DNA of 8,485 nucleotides, taken from contig CAZQSM010000083.1 in the NCBI GenBank assembly GCA_964596065.1, forward strand, positions 1 through 8,485, written 5' to 3'. The notes under the pieces were generated by a model that was not told the DNA's origin, did no database searches, and was given only the letters and a program-made list of their open reading frames with translations. Origin of the DNA: SZUA-254 sp964596065. Its GTDB lineage: Bacteria; Bacteroidota; Ignavibacteria; UBA10030; SZUA-254. Of the stretch, positions 1 to 6,133 are shown in pieces (positions within the stretch are counted from its first letter, which is position 1; each line of letters starts with the position of its first letter). A program made the position numbers and the translations under genes.

Positions 1-1427
1 CCGGCGAACGCCACGATGGAGAAGAGTCCCATCACGCCGAAATCGACGGCGGCGGCGGCAACCGAATCGCCCAGCGGGGTGCGCGCCGGGGTGAACTCCG
101 GCATCCCGGTCAGGTCGAGCGCCATCTCGCGCCCGACGTCGATCCTGATCCCCCGGTCGGTATCGATTTCGACGCGGATCCCCCCGGACGAGCCCGACTC
201 CTTCTGCTTCGCCTCCTTGTACGCGTTGAACGTCGTGCGGTAGGCCTCGAGGGCGTCCTCGTAGCGGGTCTTGAGCGCGATGTCGGTCCCCGCCAGGTTC
301 ATCGCGGCGAGCTGATAGGCGGAGACGGGGGAGAACCGCGATAAGGCGAACGCGAGCTTCTCCCGCCCGGCCTTGCGGTTCCGCAGCTCCTCCGTCAGCT
401 TCCGACGGTTCTCGTTAATGGCGCTCTGCATCGAATCGCGGCTGAGCTTGTCCTCCTCGGCCCACGCCCATTCCATCTCCTCCCGTTTGGCCTCGCGTTC
501 CTCCTTCGAAAGCGCCCCGAGCGGTTCCTCGCGCTTCCTCCATTTTTCCCCCATCTCCTTGAAATGCGCGTTCCACCGGTCCTTCGAGAAGCTGTCCTGC
601 CGGCTGTCGATCTCTGCGTCGGTGGGGACCTTCACGATCTGACCGGCGAGCATCATCCCGGCGCGGGGCACGATCAGGGTCATCGCCACCCACGAAACGA
701 GGCAGACCAGGAACGAGATGTTCGAGCGCCTGGTCATCGACGATACGAGGATGCCGAAGGCGATGAAAAACGTGAAGAGCAGGAGCGACGCCCCCATCAG
801 GAACCCGAGCCGGACCCAGTGCTCGAGCGTCATCGGAATGTCATAGAACAGGAGGAGGGAGACGCCGAGCAGGACCGGGATGGCGATCGGCACCACGAGA
901 CCGAGCCAGGCGCCGGCGAATTTCGCGGTGATGAGTTTCGCCCGGGGCACGGCGTTGGAGAGCATCAGCTGGAGCGTCCCCGATTCCCGCTCGCCGTTGA
1001 TCGCGTCGTAGGTGAACAATATGGCGAAGAGCGTCAGCACGACCTGGACGATGAACGTGAAGTCGATGAACCGGAAGAGGGCGTAGATCGGGTCGTCGCT
1101 GTAGGCGCTCAACGAGAGCTTCACCGGGTCCCAGGTGCTGATGCCGGAGACGCGCCCCACGTCGTTGTGCACGCCGGAGGCGAAGATCTGCATCGGGTCG
1201 GGTTCACGGTAAACGCGGTTCGAGAGTCCCATCCAGCCCCGCGCTTCGCGCATCTCCTGCCTGACCAGTTCGTCGGCGGCCCGGTACTGGTCGAGCGAGG
1301 CGCGGTACTCCCTGATCCCCATGAAGACGCTCAGCAGCACCAGCAGCGCCGATACGGCGAACGTAACGGGAAACCTCGGGGTGACGAGGATCGACTTGAG
1401 TTCCTTGAGGACGATGGTTCCGAACAT
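1..1427 (-). CDS. ABC-2/NosY-type transporter permease, second copy (3' end cut by window)
   Basis: This reading frame stays open from an ATG at 1427 to the left edge (475 codons plus two bases). It ends in VDFGVMGLFSIVAFAG, which aligns with the last membrane helix of the neighbouring 472-residue permease, so only about a dozen residues should be missing. It is an integral membrane subunit, presumably pairing with the upstream paralog and driven by the ATPase encoded at 2920-3651. Helix 1 lies at about 21-38, followed by a periplasmic loop of about 80 residues. Helix 2 (about 121-141) leads into the cytoplasmic motif NGERESGTLQLMLSNAVPR (144-162), the ABC-2/NosY coupling region. Helices 3-5 lie near 172-195, 206-230 and 238-261. 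A highly charged stretch at about 267-410, rich in Glu, Lys and Arg, probably forms a coiled coil outside the membrane before the final helix. A GAAAGG ribosome-binding site lies six bases upstream of the ATG. Family call is firm; substrate unknown. Confidence 0.9.
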   Translation of the reverse strand, partial: MFGTIVLKELKSILVTPRFPVTFAVSALLVLLSVFMGIREYRASLDQYRAADELVRQEMREARGWMGLSNRVYREPDPMQIFASGVHNDVGRVSGISTWDPVKLSLSAYSDDPIYALFRFIDFTFIVQVVLTLFAILFTYDAINGERESGTLQLMLSNAVPRAKLITAKFAGAWLGLVVPIAIPVLLGVSLLLFYDIPMTLEHWVRLGFLMGASLLLFTFFIAFGILVSSMTRRSNISFLVCLVSWVAMTLIVPRAGMMLAGQIVKVPTDAEIDSRQDSFSKDRWNAHFKEMGEKWRKREEPLGALSKEEREAKREEMEWAWAEEDKLSRDSMQSAINENRRKLTEELRNRKAGREKLAFALSRFSPVSAYQLAAMNLAGTDIALKTRYEDALEAYRTTFNAYKEAKQKESGSSGGIRVEIDTDRGIRIDVGREMALDLTGMPEFTPARTPLGDSVAAAAVDFGVMGLFSIVAFA

Positions 1428-1488
1428 GTGAGGCCTTTCTATAATGATGGTGGCTCCGCGGGATGGGCGGGGGCGCCCGGCCCTGCCG

Positions 1489-2907
1489 TCAGCGCGCGTC
1501 GAAGCGCAGGAACGCGGCGAACGCGCCCGCGAAAAAGACGATGTTGAAGAGCGCGAGGATGCCGAAGTCCATGACGATCGGACCTGCCGACGCCCCCAAC
1601 GGCGGTTGGACGTAGGCGAACTCCGGCAGCTCGGCGGCGTTGATCTTCTTCTTCTCTTGTTCACCCTCGTCGTCGGTGGTCATCCGGAACACGAAGCTTC
1701 CCGACGGGTTCATTCCGGTCTTCCCCTTCATGAATTCCGCGTACTGCTTCTGGTACTGTCCGGCCTGCGTTTTATACTCGTCCTTGAGGTGCACACCGGT
1801 GGACGCGATCGACGTGGCCAGGAGGGAGAACACCGCCGACGGCGAGATCCGCGCCAGCCCGAAGGCCACCCGTTCCTGCACAGCCTGGGCGTTCGCGCGC
1901 GATTCGTTGAGCCGCTCGCTGAAGGCGTTCATTTTTTCGCTTCGTTCCGCGTCGAGGCTCGCCATCGTTTTCTGGAAATTTTCCATCACCTTGTCCATCG
2001 GGGTGTTTTCCGGGGCGCGGAAGTCGGCCATCTTCTTCCGGTGCTCCTGCCAGAGCGACGCGGAGTAGCGCGATTTCTGCGAGAGGATTTCGTCGACGGA
2101 CGGCACCTCGACCGCGCGGCCGGCGAGGAGGACCGCCGTCCGGGGGATGATCATCACCGAGAAGATCCAGACGACCAGGAGGATCAGGAAGGATGTGGAC
2201 GTTTTTTCGACGGCCGACGAAACGAACAACGACAACGAGAGGAAAACGCCGAAATAGAGGTACCCGGCGGCGATGATCAGGGCGAACCGCACCCAGTCGG
2301 ACGAGGCCATCGGGACGCCCATCACGATCAGGAGCAGCGCGCCGAGGAGGATCGGGATCAGCAGGGGTACCGCCAGCGCCAGGAACGATCCCGCGATTTT
2401 CCCCGCGATGTAGGTGCTCCTCGGGACGGCGTTGGCGAGCGTAAGCCGCAGCGTCCCGCGCTCCTTTTCGCCGTTCACCGCGTCGTAGGCGAAGAGGATC
2501 GCGAAGAGCGAGAGGATGATCTGGAAGATGAAATCGAGGTCGAGGAAGCGGAAGACCGCGTAGACCGGGTCCTCGCCGTACCGGCTGTCCCGCGCGTGGA
2601 TCTCACCGGCCCCACGGATGTCGCTCGTGCGGCCGATGTCGTTGGAGACCCCCATCACCAGGGAGGAGACCGGCTGGGGGGGGAGGTAGATCCGGAAATT
2701 GCGCACCTCGTTCCAGTCGGTGATGCCGTCGAGCTTCCTGATGTTCTCGCGGCGGGCGGCGTCGTACTGGTCCGCGCTCACCTGGTAGTTCCTGGCGCCG
2801 ATGTAGAAGGTCAGCAGCAGCAGGAGCGAGGAAATGCCGAAGGTCACGGTGAATTTCACCGACCCGATGATTTCGCGAAGTTCCTTTTCGACGATCAGTC
2901 TGAACAT
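1489..2907 (-). CDS. ABC-2/NosY-type transporter permease, first copy
   Basis: A complete 472-residue membrane protein, the channel-forming half of an ABC-2 transporter of the NosY-like type (COG1277 style). Helix 1 is at about 21-38, then a periplasmic loop to about 120 with the conserved SNDIGRTSDI. Helix 2 (122-142) is followed by the cytoplasmic coupling motif NGEKERGTLRLTLANAVPR (145-163). Helices 3, 4 and 5 are near 172-196, 206-231 and 239-262. A long extracytoplasmic segment at about 263-440, helical and charged, precedes the last helix (446-468) and a short basic tail. The start is supported by an AGGGGAG ribosome-binding site four bases before the ATG. It begins 12 bases after the ATPase stop, so the two are likely translated together. 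It shares the same length, motifs and topology with the next gene, so the pair arose by tandem duplication and probably acts as a heterodimer. Direction of transport and substrate are not evident. Confidence 0.93.
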   Translation of the reverse strand: MFRLIVEKELREIIGSVKFTVTFGISSLLLLLTFYIGARNYQVSADQYDAARRENIRKLDGITDWNEVRNFRIYLPPQPVSSLVMGVSNDIGRTSDIRGAGEIHARDSRYGEDPVYAVFRFLDLDFIFQIILSLFAILFAYDAVNGEKERGTLRLTLANAVPRSTYIAGKIAGSFLALAVPLLIPILLGALLLIVMGVPMASSDWVRFALIIAAGYLYFGVFLSLSLFVSSAVEKTSTSFLILLVVWIFSVMIIPRTAVLLAGRAVEVPSVDEILSQKSRYSASLWQEHRKKMADFRAPENTPMDKVMENFQKTMASLDAERSEKMNAFSERLNESRANAQAVQERVAFGLARISPSAVFSLLATSIASTGVHLKDEYKTQAGQYQKQYAEFMKGKTGMNPSGSFVFRMTTDDEGEQEKKKINAAELPEFAYVQPPLGASAGPIVMDFGILALFNIVFFAGAFAAFLRFDAR

Positions 2908-2919
2908 TGCGCTCCCCTG

Positions 2920-3651
2920 TCAGTTCGTGTGTCCGGCCATGTACGTCATGTAGAGCGACTCGAGGTTTTCGCCCGTCAGCTCGGCGGAGCCCTTCTGCAT
3001 CACCAGCTCCCCGTCCTTCATGATCCCGACGGTGTCGGCGATCTCCTTCGCCCGGAAGATGTCGTGGGTGGACATCAGGATCGCCTTCCCCTCCGACCGG
3101 AGCGCCCCGAGCAGTCCCTGGAACTCGAACGCCGCCTGCGGGTCGAGGCCCGACGTGGGCTCGTCGAGGAGGATGGCGGGGGCGTCCTTCAGGATGGCGA
3201 TGGCGATTCCGCATTTCTGCCGCATCCCCTTCGAGAATCCCCGGAGCTTCTTCCGGTGCACCTCCGGGGGGAGCCCCACACGCACGAGCGCCGCGGCGTA
3301 ATCGTCGGGAGAGTAACCGGTCTTCCCCCCGAGCCGCGCGAAGTAGTCGAGGTTCTGGAGCGCGGTGAAGTTCGGGTAGAGCATCACGTTCTCGGAGACG
3401 TACGCCACCCGCTTCTTCGCCTCGAGCGGCTCCCGGTGCGTCGGGATGCCGTCGATCCTCGCCTCGCCGCCGGTGGGCTCGATGAAATTCAGGAACAGGT
3501 TGATGGCGGTGGTCTTTCCGGCCCCGTTCCCCCCGAGCATCGCGAAGATTTCTCCCTGCCGGACCGCGAAGGAGACGCCGTTGAGCGCGAGCACGCCGTC
3601 GTCGTACCGTTTGGTGAGTTTGTCCGCCTCGATGATGGCCTTTCGTTCCAT
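2920..3651 (-). CDS. ABC transporter ATP-binding protein
   Basis: The cytoplasmic ATPase that powers the two permeases encoded directly downstream. The 243 residues are one complete nucleotide-binding domain with all landmarks in order. These are Walker A GGNGAGKTT (40-48), signature FSKGMRQK (139-146), Walker B AILLDEP (159-165), D-loop SGLD (167-170) and H-loop histidine in STHD (H196). At the Q-loop position the sequence is VSEN, with Glu87 where many ABC ATPases carry Gln; a Glu-type Q-loop is common in ABC-2 exporters, so this need not mean loss of activity. A strong GGAGGA ribosome-binding site sits eight bases before the ATG. The gene lies 27 bases after the NEW3 protein gene and 12 bases before the first permease. 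The family resembles the CcmA/NosF group; the exact transported substrate cannot be inferred. Confidence 0.95.
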   Translation of the reverse strand: MERKAIIEADKLTKRYDDGVLALNGVSFAVRQGEIFAMLGGNGAGKTTAINLFLNFIEPTGGEARIDGIPTHREPLEAKKRVAYVSENVMLYPNFTALQNLDYFARLGGKTGYSPDDYAAALVRVGLPPEVHRKKLRGFSKGMRQKCGIAIAILKDAPAILLDEPTSGLDPQAAFEFQGLLGALRSEGKAILMSTHDIFRAKEIADTVGIMKDGELVMQKGSAELTGENLESLYMTYMAGHTN

Positions 3652-3678
3652 ACAATTCTTCCTCCGGTGGGTGGTCTG

Positions 3679-5178
3679 TTATTTTTTCGACATCCGTACG
3701 CCGAAGAGCACGATCCCCCCGATGATGCCGAGGATCGCCAGCACCAGGATGATGGTGCCGAAGACGTTGGCGTCTTCCTGGATTTCGACGGTGACGCTCT
3801 TGTCCTCCGCGTTCACGGGGACGTTGTCCGAGAGGCCGCTGGTCCTGAGCCGCAGTTCGTACCGCCCGGAGGCGATCCCGTCGGGCGGCGAGGCCGTCAG
3901 CGTGACGCGCTGTTCCTGGTTGATGGCGAGCGTCGGGATGACCGCGGGTTCGATGGTCCTGGTCCAGCCGAGCGGGAGGTCCACGTCCACCTTCACGTTG
4001 TCGAGGCGGCGCGTCCCCTCGTTGATCAGGTCCATCGTCACCGCCACCGGTTCGTCCGCCTTCACGGTGAAATAGAGCTGCGGCGCGCGCACGAGGAGCC
4101 GTCCCCTGCCGCGGGGCATCAGCTCGAGCTTCACGAAGCCGATGTTCAGCTTCCTGATCTGCTCCTCGGTCCAGCTCTTCGATTCCGCGTCCCTGAATTC
4201 GGCGGCGCGGTCGGCCGGCACGATCATCACGAAAAACGGGATCGACCTGTCCATCGTCACCTTGTCGGTCGGGCGGTCGGGGAGCGACACCTCGAGCGAC
4301 GCCCGCATCGTGTTGACGCTCTCGGTGAACTTGATCTGGCTCAGGCGGGCCTGGGTGGCGGCGTCCTTGAAGTACCGGTTGATCTGGAGCGGGAGGTTGA
4401 CGACGTTCAGGCTGAACGACGTGTTCACGCCCCCGAAGAGCTCGAGCGTCAGCCCGTACGAAGCGGTCTTCCCGAGCTCGGCCTCCTGGGAAAACTGCTG
4501 GGACTGCACCACCACCTTGTTGACCGTGTTGTCCTTCTGGAGGAGGATTTTGAGCGTCCGGCTCGAGCCGTTGCCGTAGATGATGTTGACCGTGAGGGCG
4601 TCCAGCTCCTGCAGGAGGGCGAAATCCACCGTCTTGGGCGAGCCGGCCCGCAGCTCCTCGATTTTCAGCTCGTACGGCTGGGAGATGATGGCGCCGTCCG
4701 TATTATAGAGCGAAATGTAGACGCTCTGGATGACGTCGGGCTGGAGCGACCGGAAGAGCTGGTCGTCGATCCCGAGGAGCTTCCGGAACTCCTCGCTGCT
4801 TCCCGAGGCGTTGGTGACGGTGAGCCGGACGTGTTTCGAACCGTCCGCCGCCTGGTACTTCACCGCCCTGTCGATGGAAACATACTGTTGTTCGAAGAGC
4901 ACCGAGAGGAGTGACTGCTGGTAGTTCACCTCCGCGTCGGCGAGCGAATTCCGGAACCGATCGAGCTCCGACTCGGAGACCAGCCCCTTGTCGAAGAGCC
5001 CCTTCTGGCGCTCGTACTCCTTGCGGGTCACCTCGAAATACTCCTTCGACCGCTTCAGCCCGAGGAGCCGGTACTTGTCGTCGCGCTGGTTGAAGCTGTT
5101 GTACTGCGCGTCCGCCGCGGGGGCCGGCAGGAGCGTCGCGAGGAACAGGAACGCGGCCAGGAAACGTCGTATCGTCAT
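3679..5178 (-). CDS. Membrane-anchored NEW3-like domain protein with adaptor-type coiled-coil hairpin
   Basis: Predicted 499-residue exported protein, called from the ATG at 5178. That codon has GAGGA five bases upstream, whereas the in-frame ATG at 5190 (503 residues) has no ribosome-binding site. The N-terminus is a signal peptide (MTIRRFLAAFLFLATLLPAP, cleavage probably after the ADA near residue 24). Residues about 40-100 form two helices joined by KGLVSESELD. The middle (about 120-340) is beta-rich, with an Ig-like part near 235-325. The region at about 375-466 (LPLGWTR...SGRYELRLR) resembles the NEW3/COG1470 Ig-like domain often found fused to or beside ABC-2 transporters. A single helix at about 471-494 ends in RMSKK, so the body is outside and the tail cytoplasmic. 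It lies directly before the ATPase gene, which suggests an extracytoplasmic partner of the transporter. The NEW3 assignment is by pattern and the exact role is unknown. Confidence 0.85.
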   Translation of the reverse strand: MTIRRFLAAFLFLATLLPAPAADAQYNSFNQRDDKYRLLGLKRSKEYFEVTRKEYERQKGLFDKGLVSESELDRFRNSLADAEVNYQQSLLSVLFEQQYVSIDRAVKYQAADGSKHVRLTVTNASGSSEEFRKLLGIDDQLFRSLQPDVIQSVYISLYNTDGAIISQPYELKIEELRAGSPKTVDFALLQELDALTVNIIYGNGSSRTLKILLQKDNTVNKVVVQSQQFSQEAELGKTASYGLTLELFGGVNTSFSLNVVNLPLQINRYFKDAATQARLSQIKFTESVNTMRASLEVSLPDRPTDKVTMDRSIPFFVMIVPADRAAEFRDAESKSWTEEQIRKLNIGFVKLELMPRGRGRLLVRAPQLYFTVKADEPVAVTMDLINEGTRRLDNVKVDVDLPLGWTRTIEPAVIPTLAINQEQRVTLTASPPDGIASGRYELRLRTSGLSDNVPVNAEDKSVTVEIQEDANVFGTIILVLAILGIIGGIVLFGVRMSKK

Positions 5179-5187
5179 CAGGGTCCT
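5176..5187 (-). promoter_or_regulatory. Ribosome-binding site deciding the NEW3 protein start
   Basis: Read on the minus strand, the sequence is ATGAGGACCCTGATG. The GAGGA lies five bases before the second ATG (5176-5178), a normal spacing. The first ATG (5188-5190) is preceded by CCATTTTCC, with nothing complementary to 16S rRNA nearby. This favours the shorter protein, whose signal peptide then starts with the usual short basic MTIRR. Confidence 0.55.
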
Positions 5188-5221
5188 CATGGAAAATGGC
5201 GTCCGTGTGCTCCCGGCCGGA

Positions 5222-5968
5222 TCAGTCGACGATCACCCTGCCCTGCGGTTTGTTCCGTTTGGTGACGACGGTATGCGTCTTCCCCGCGCGGAGGATTTCG
5301 AACTTCAGTTCGCCGCCTTCGTCGACCTTGTCGTACACGCCGGAGAAGGCCCCGAGGTCTTTCACGGCCGTGCCGTTCAGCCCCACGATGATGTCGCCCT
5401 TCGACATCTCCTTCGGCGCGTTGGGGAAGGTTTCGGTGATCTCCACCCCCTTCTTCGTGAGTTCCAGCGCCACCCCGAGCGCAGGCAGGACGTCGCGTTC
5501 CACCCCGTCGTCCTTGCCGCCGCCGTCCCCGTCGCCGGACCGGATGATCATGCGTTTCCGGGGCATCTCCTTGGGGTCCATTTTGTTGAAGGTGACGATG
5601 AATGCCCGTCCGTCCCTGCGGAGCCCGAGCTTGAATTCCCCGCCGACGTTCACCGAATCATACGCGGCCCGCAGGGCCTTCGCCGATCCGACCTTCTTGC
5701 CCGCGGCCATCCCGACCTCGTCGCCGGCGGCGACGTCGACTTCCGCGGTGGCCTTCGGCCGCTGTTCCTTCGGGGCCACGAAATCCACCGTCAGCCTTCC
5801 GTCCTTTTCCGTCACGACCATCCCCACCTCGTCGATCATCACCGCCCTGTCGGCGTCGAACTGCATCATCCGCATCTCTTTCTTCTGCGGTTTTTCGTCG
5901 TGGGCGAGGAGCGCCACGGTAGTCGTGGCGACAAGGAGCGCGATGGCGAATGTCCTGAGGTTGTTCAT
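5222..5968 (-). CDS. Secreted protein with two PDZ-type repeats
   Basis: First gene of the leftward operon. The 248-residue product has a signal peptide (about 1-22, ending ALLA-HDE, with no lipobox cysteine), so it is probably periplasmic or surface exposed. Residues 158-238 form a recognisable PDZ domain with KGVEITETFPNAP, KGDIIVGLNGTAV and a GGELKFEILRAGK strand pair. Residues about 46-128 look like a diverged copy: AAYDSVNVGGEFKLGLRRDGR aligns with SGVYDKVDEGGELKFEILRAGK. The two are joined by a Gly/Asp-rich linker (143-157). There is no protease domain or Ser-His-Asp triad, so it is not a HtrA or Ctp protease; PDZ modules usually bind peptide C-termini or unfolded tails. A role as periplasmic sensor or scaffold for the transporter is inference. 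The start has AAGGAA seven bases upstream. The gap to the next gene is 31 or 43 bases, depending on that gene's start. Confidence 0.88.
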   Translation of the reverse strand: MNNLRTFAIALLVATTTVALLAHDEKPQKKEMRMMQFDADRAVMIDEVGMVVTEKDGRLTVDFVAPKEQRPKATAEVDVAAGDEVGMAAGKKVGSAKALRAAYDSVNVGGEFKLGLRRDGRAFIVTFNKMDPKEMPRKRMIIRSGDGDGGGKDDGVERDVLPALGVALELTKKGVEITETFPNAPKEMSKGDIIVGLNGTAVKDLGAFSGVYDKVDEGGELKFEILRAGKTHTVVTKRNKPQGRVIVD

Positions 5969-6038
5969 TGCGGGATTCCTTTCGATGAGTGTCCGGTTGA
6001 GTATGCGTCCAACATCGTGAAAAAGATTCAGAGACCCA

Positions 6039-6078
6039 AGTTAAAGTGTGTTACCGATTGTTAAGAAATGTTAACGCC
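6039..6078 (+). promoter_or_regulatory. Four 10-bp direct repeats, probable OmpR-family regulator box
   Basis: Consecutive 10-bp units read AGTTAAAGTG, TGTTACCGAT, TGTTAAGAAA and TGTTAACGCC. GTTA begins at 6040, 6050, 6060 and 6070, that is, exactly once per helical turn on one face of the DNA. OmpR/PhoB-family regulators bind tandem half-sites spaced 10 or 11 bp apart, and the neighbouring gene encodes such a regulator. Relative to the -10 box proposed at 6104-6109, the array spans about -77 to -38, the usual place for an activator of this family. It also sits upstream of the leftward operon, so it may serve both directions. The repeats are directly visible; the binding protein is inferred. 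Confidence 0.6.
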
Positions 6079-6081
6079 TCT

Positions 6082-6094
6082 GGAACCAGGTTCC
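6082..6094. promoter_or_regulatory. Perfect 13-bp dyad GGAACC-A-GGTTCC, possible operator
   Basis: The two 6-bp arms are exact inverted complements around a single A. A one-base loop cannot form an RNA hairpin, so any function would be as a binding site for a dimeric protein. It overlaps the place where a -35 element for the rightward promoter would be and immediately follows the TGTTA repeats. A second regulator is possible; chance occurrence is not excluded. Confidence 0.35.
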
Positions 6095-6103
6095 CGGCTT
6101 TCG

Positions 6104-6109
6104 TATATT
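6104..6109 (+). promoter_or_regulatory. Possible -10 box (TATATT) for the two-component system
   Basis: TATATT matches five of six positions of the sigma-70 -10 consensus and stands out in GC-rich DNA. About 17 bases upstream there is no good -35 (TGGAAC), as expected of an activator-dependent promoter. A transcript starting near 6116 would have a very short leader before the ATG at 6134, or would be leaderless if the GTG at 6116 were used. Organisms of this group can use other promoter consensus sequences, so the assignment is tentative. Confidence 0.3.
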
Positions 6110-6133
6110 CATCACGTGGAACTCTCCCGAAAT

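Larger units (their letters stand above)
5969..6133. other. Divergent intergenic control region
   Basis: This is the only substantial non-coding stretch in the window. It lies between the leftward operon and the two-component system and is visibly AT-richer than its surroundings, especially at about 6010-6075. It contains the four-fold TGTTA repeat, a GGAACC/GGTTCC dyad and a possible rightward -10 box, described separately. No confident leftward promoter was found. The minus strand offers TTAACA at 6074-6069 and 6064-6059 as candidate -35 elements, but no good -10 at proper spacing. An in-frame ATG at 6068 would extend the kinase into the repeats, but that start has no ribosome-binding site and would lie upstream of the proposed promoter. 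Confidence 0.7.

Noticed and set aside
1428..1488. GC-rich palindrome GGGCGCCC (1471-1478) between the two permease genes, considered as terminator
   Set aside because: Stem too short, no following T-run in the direction of transcription, and the downstream permease has its own ribosome-binding site in an apparent operon.
564..1547. Plus-strand open frame of 327 codons
   Set aside because: Antisense shadow of the downstream permease gene, with the same charged low-complexity composition and no recognisable motif.
2603..3655. Minus-strand open frame of 350 codons in another frame over the ATPase
   Set aside because: The overlapping frame encodes a textbook ABC ATPase with its own ribosome-binding site; this one is Arg-rich noise.
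1444..4914. Very long plus-strand open frame (1156 codons)
   Set aside because: It lies antisense to two permease/ATPase genes and the NEW3 gene and consists of Arg/Glu/Asp/His-rich low-complexity protein. This is the typical mirror frame of GC-rich genes with G/C-biased third positions. No domain is recognisable and it crosses real gene boundaries.
5222..5968. PDZ protein considered as an HtrA-type serine protease or a lipoprotein
   Set aside because: There is no trypsin-like domain or GNSGG-type motif, and no cysteine at the end of the signal peptide.
4988..6064. Plus-strand open frame of 358 codons
   Set aside because: Antisense to the NEW3 and PDZ genes, running through the divergent promoter region; composition is that of a shadow frame.
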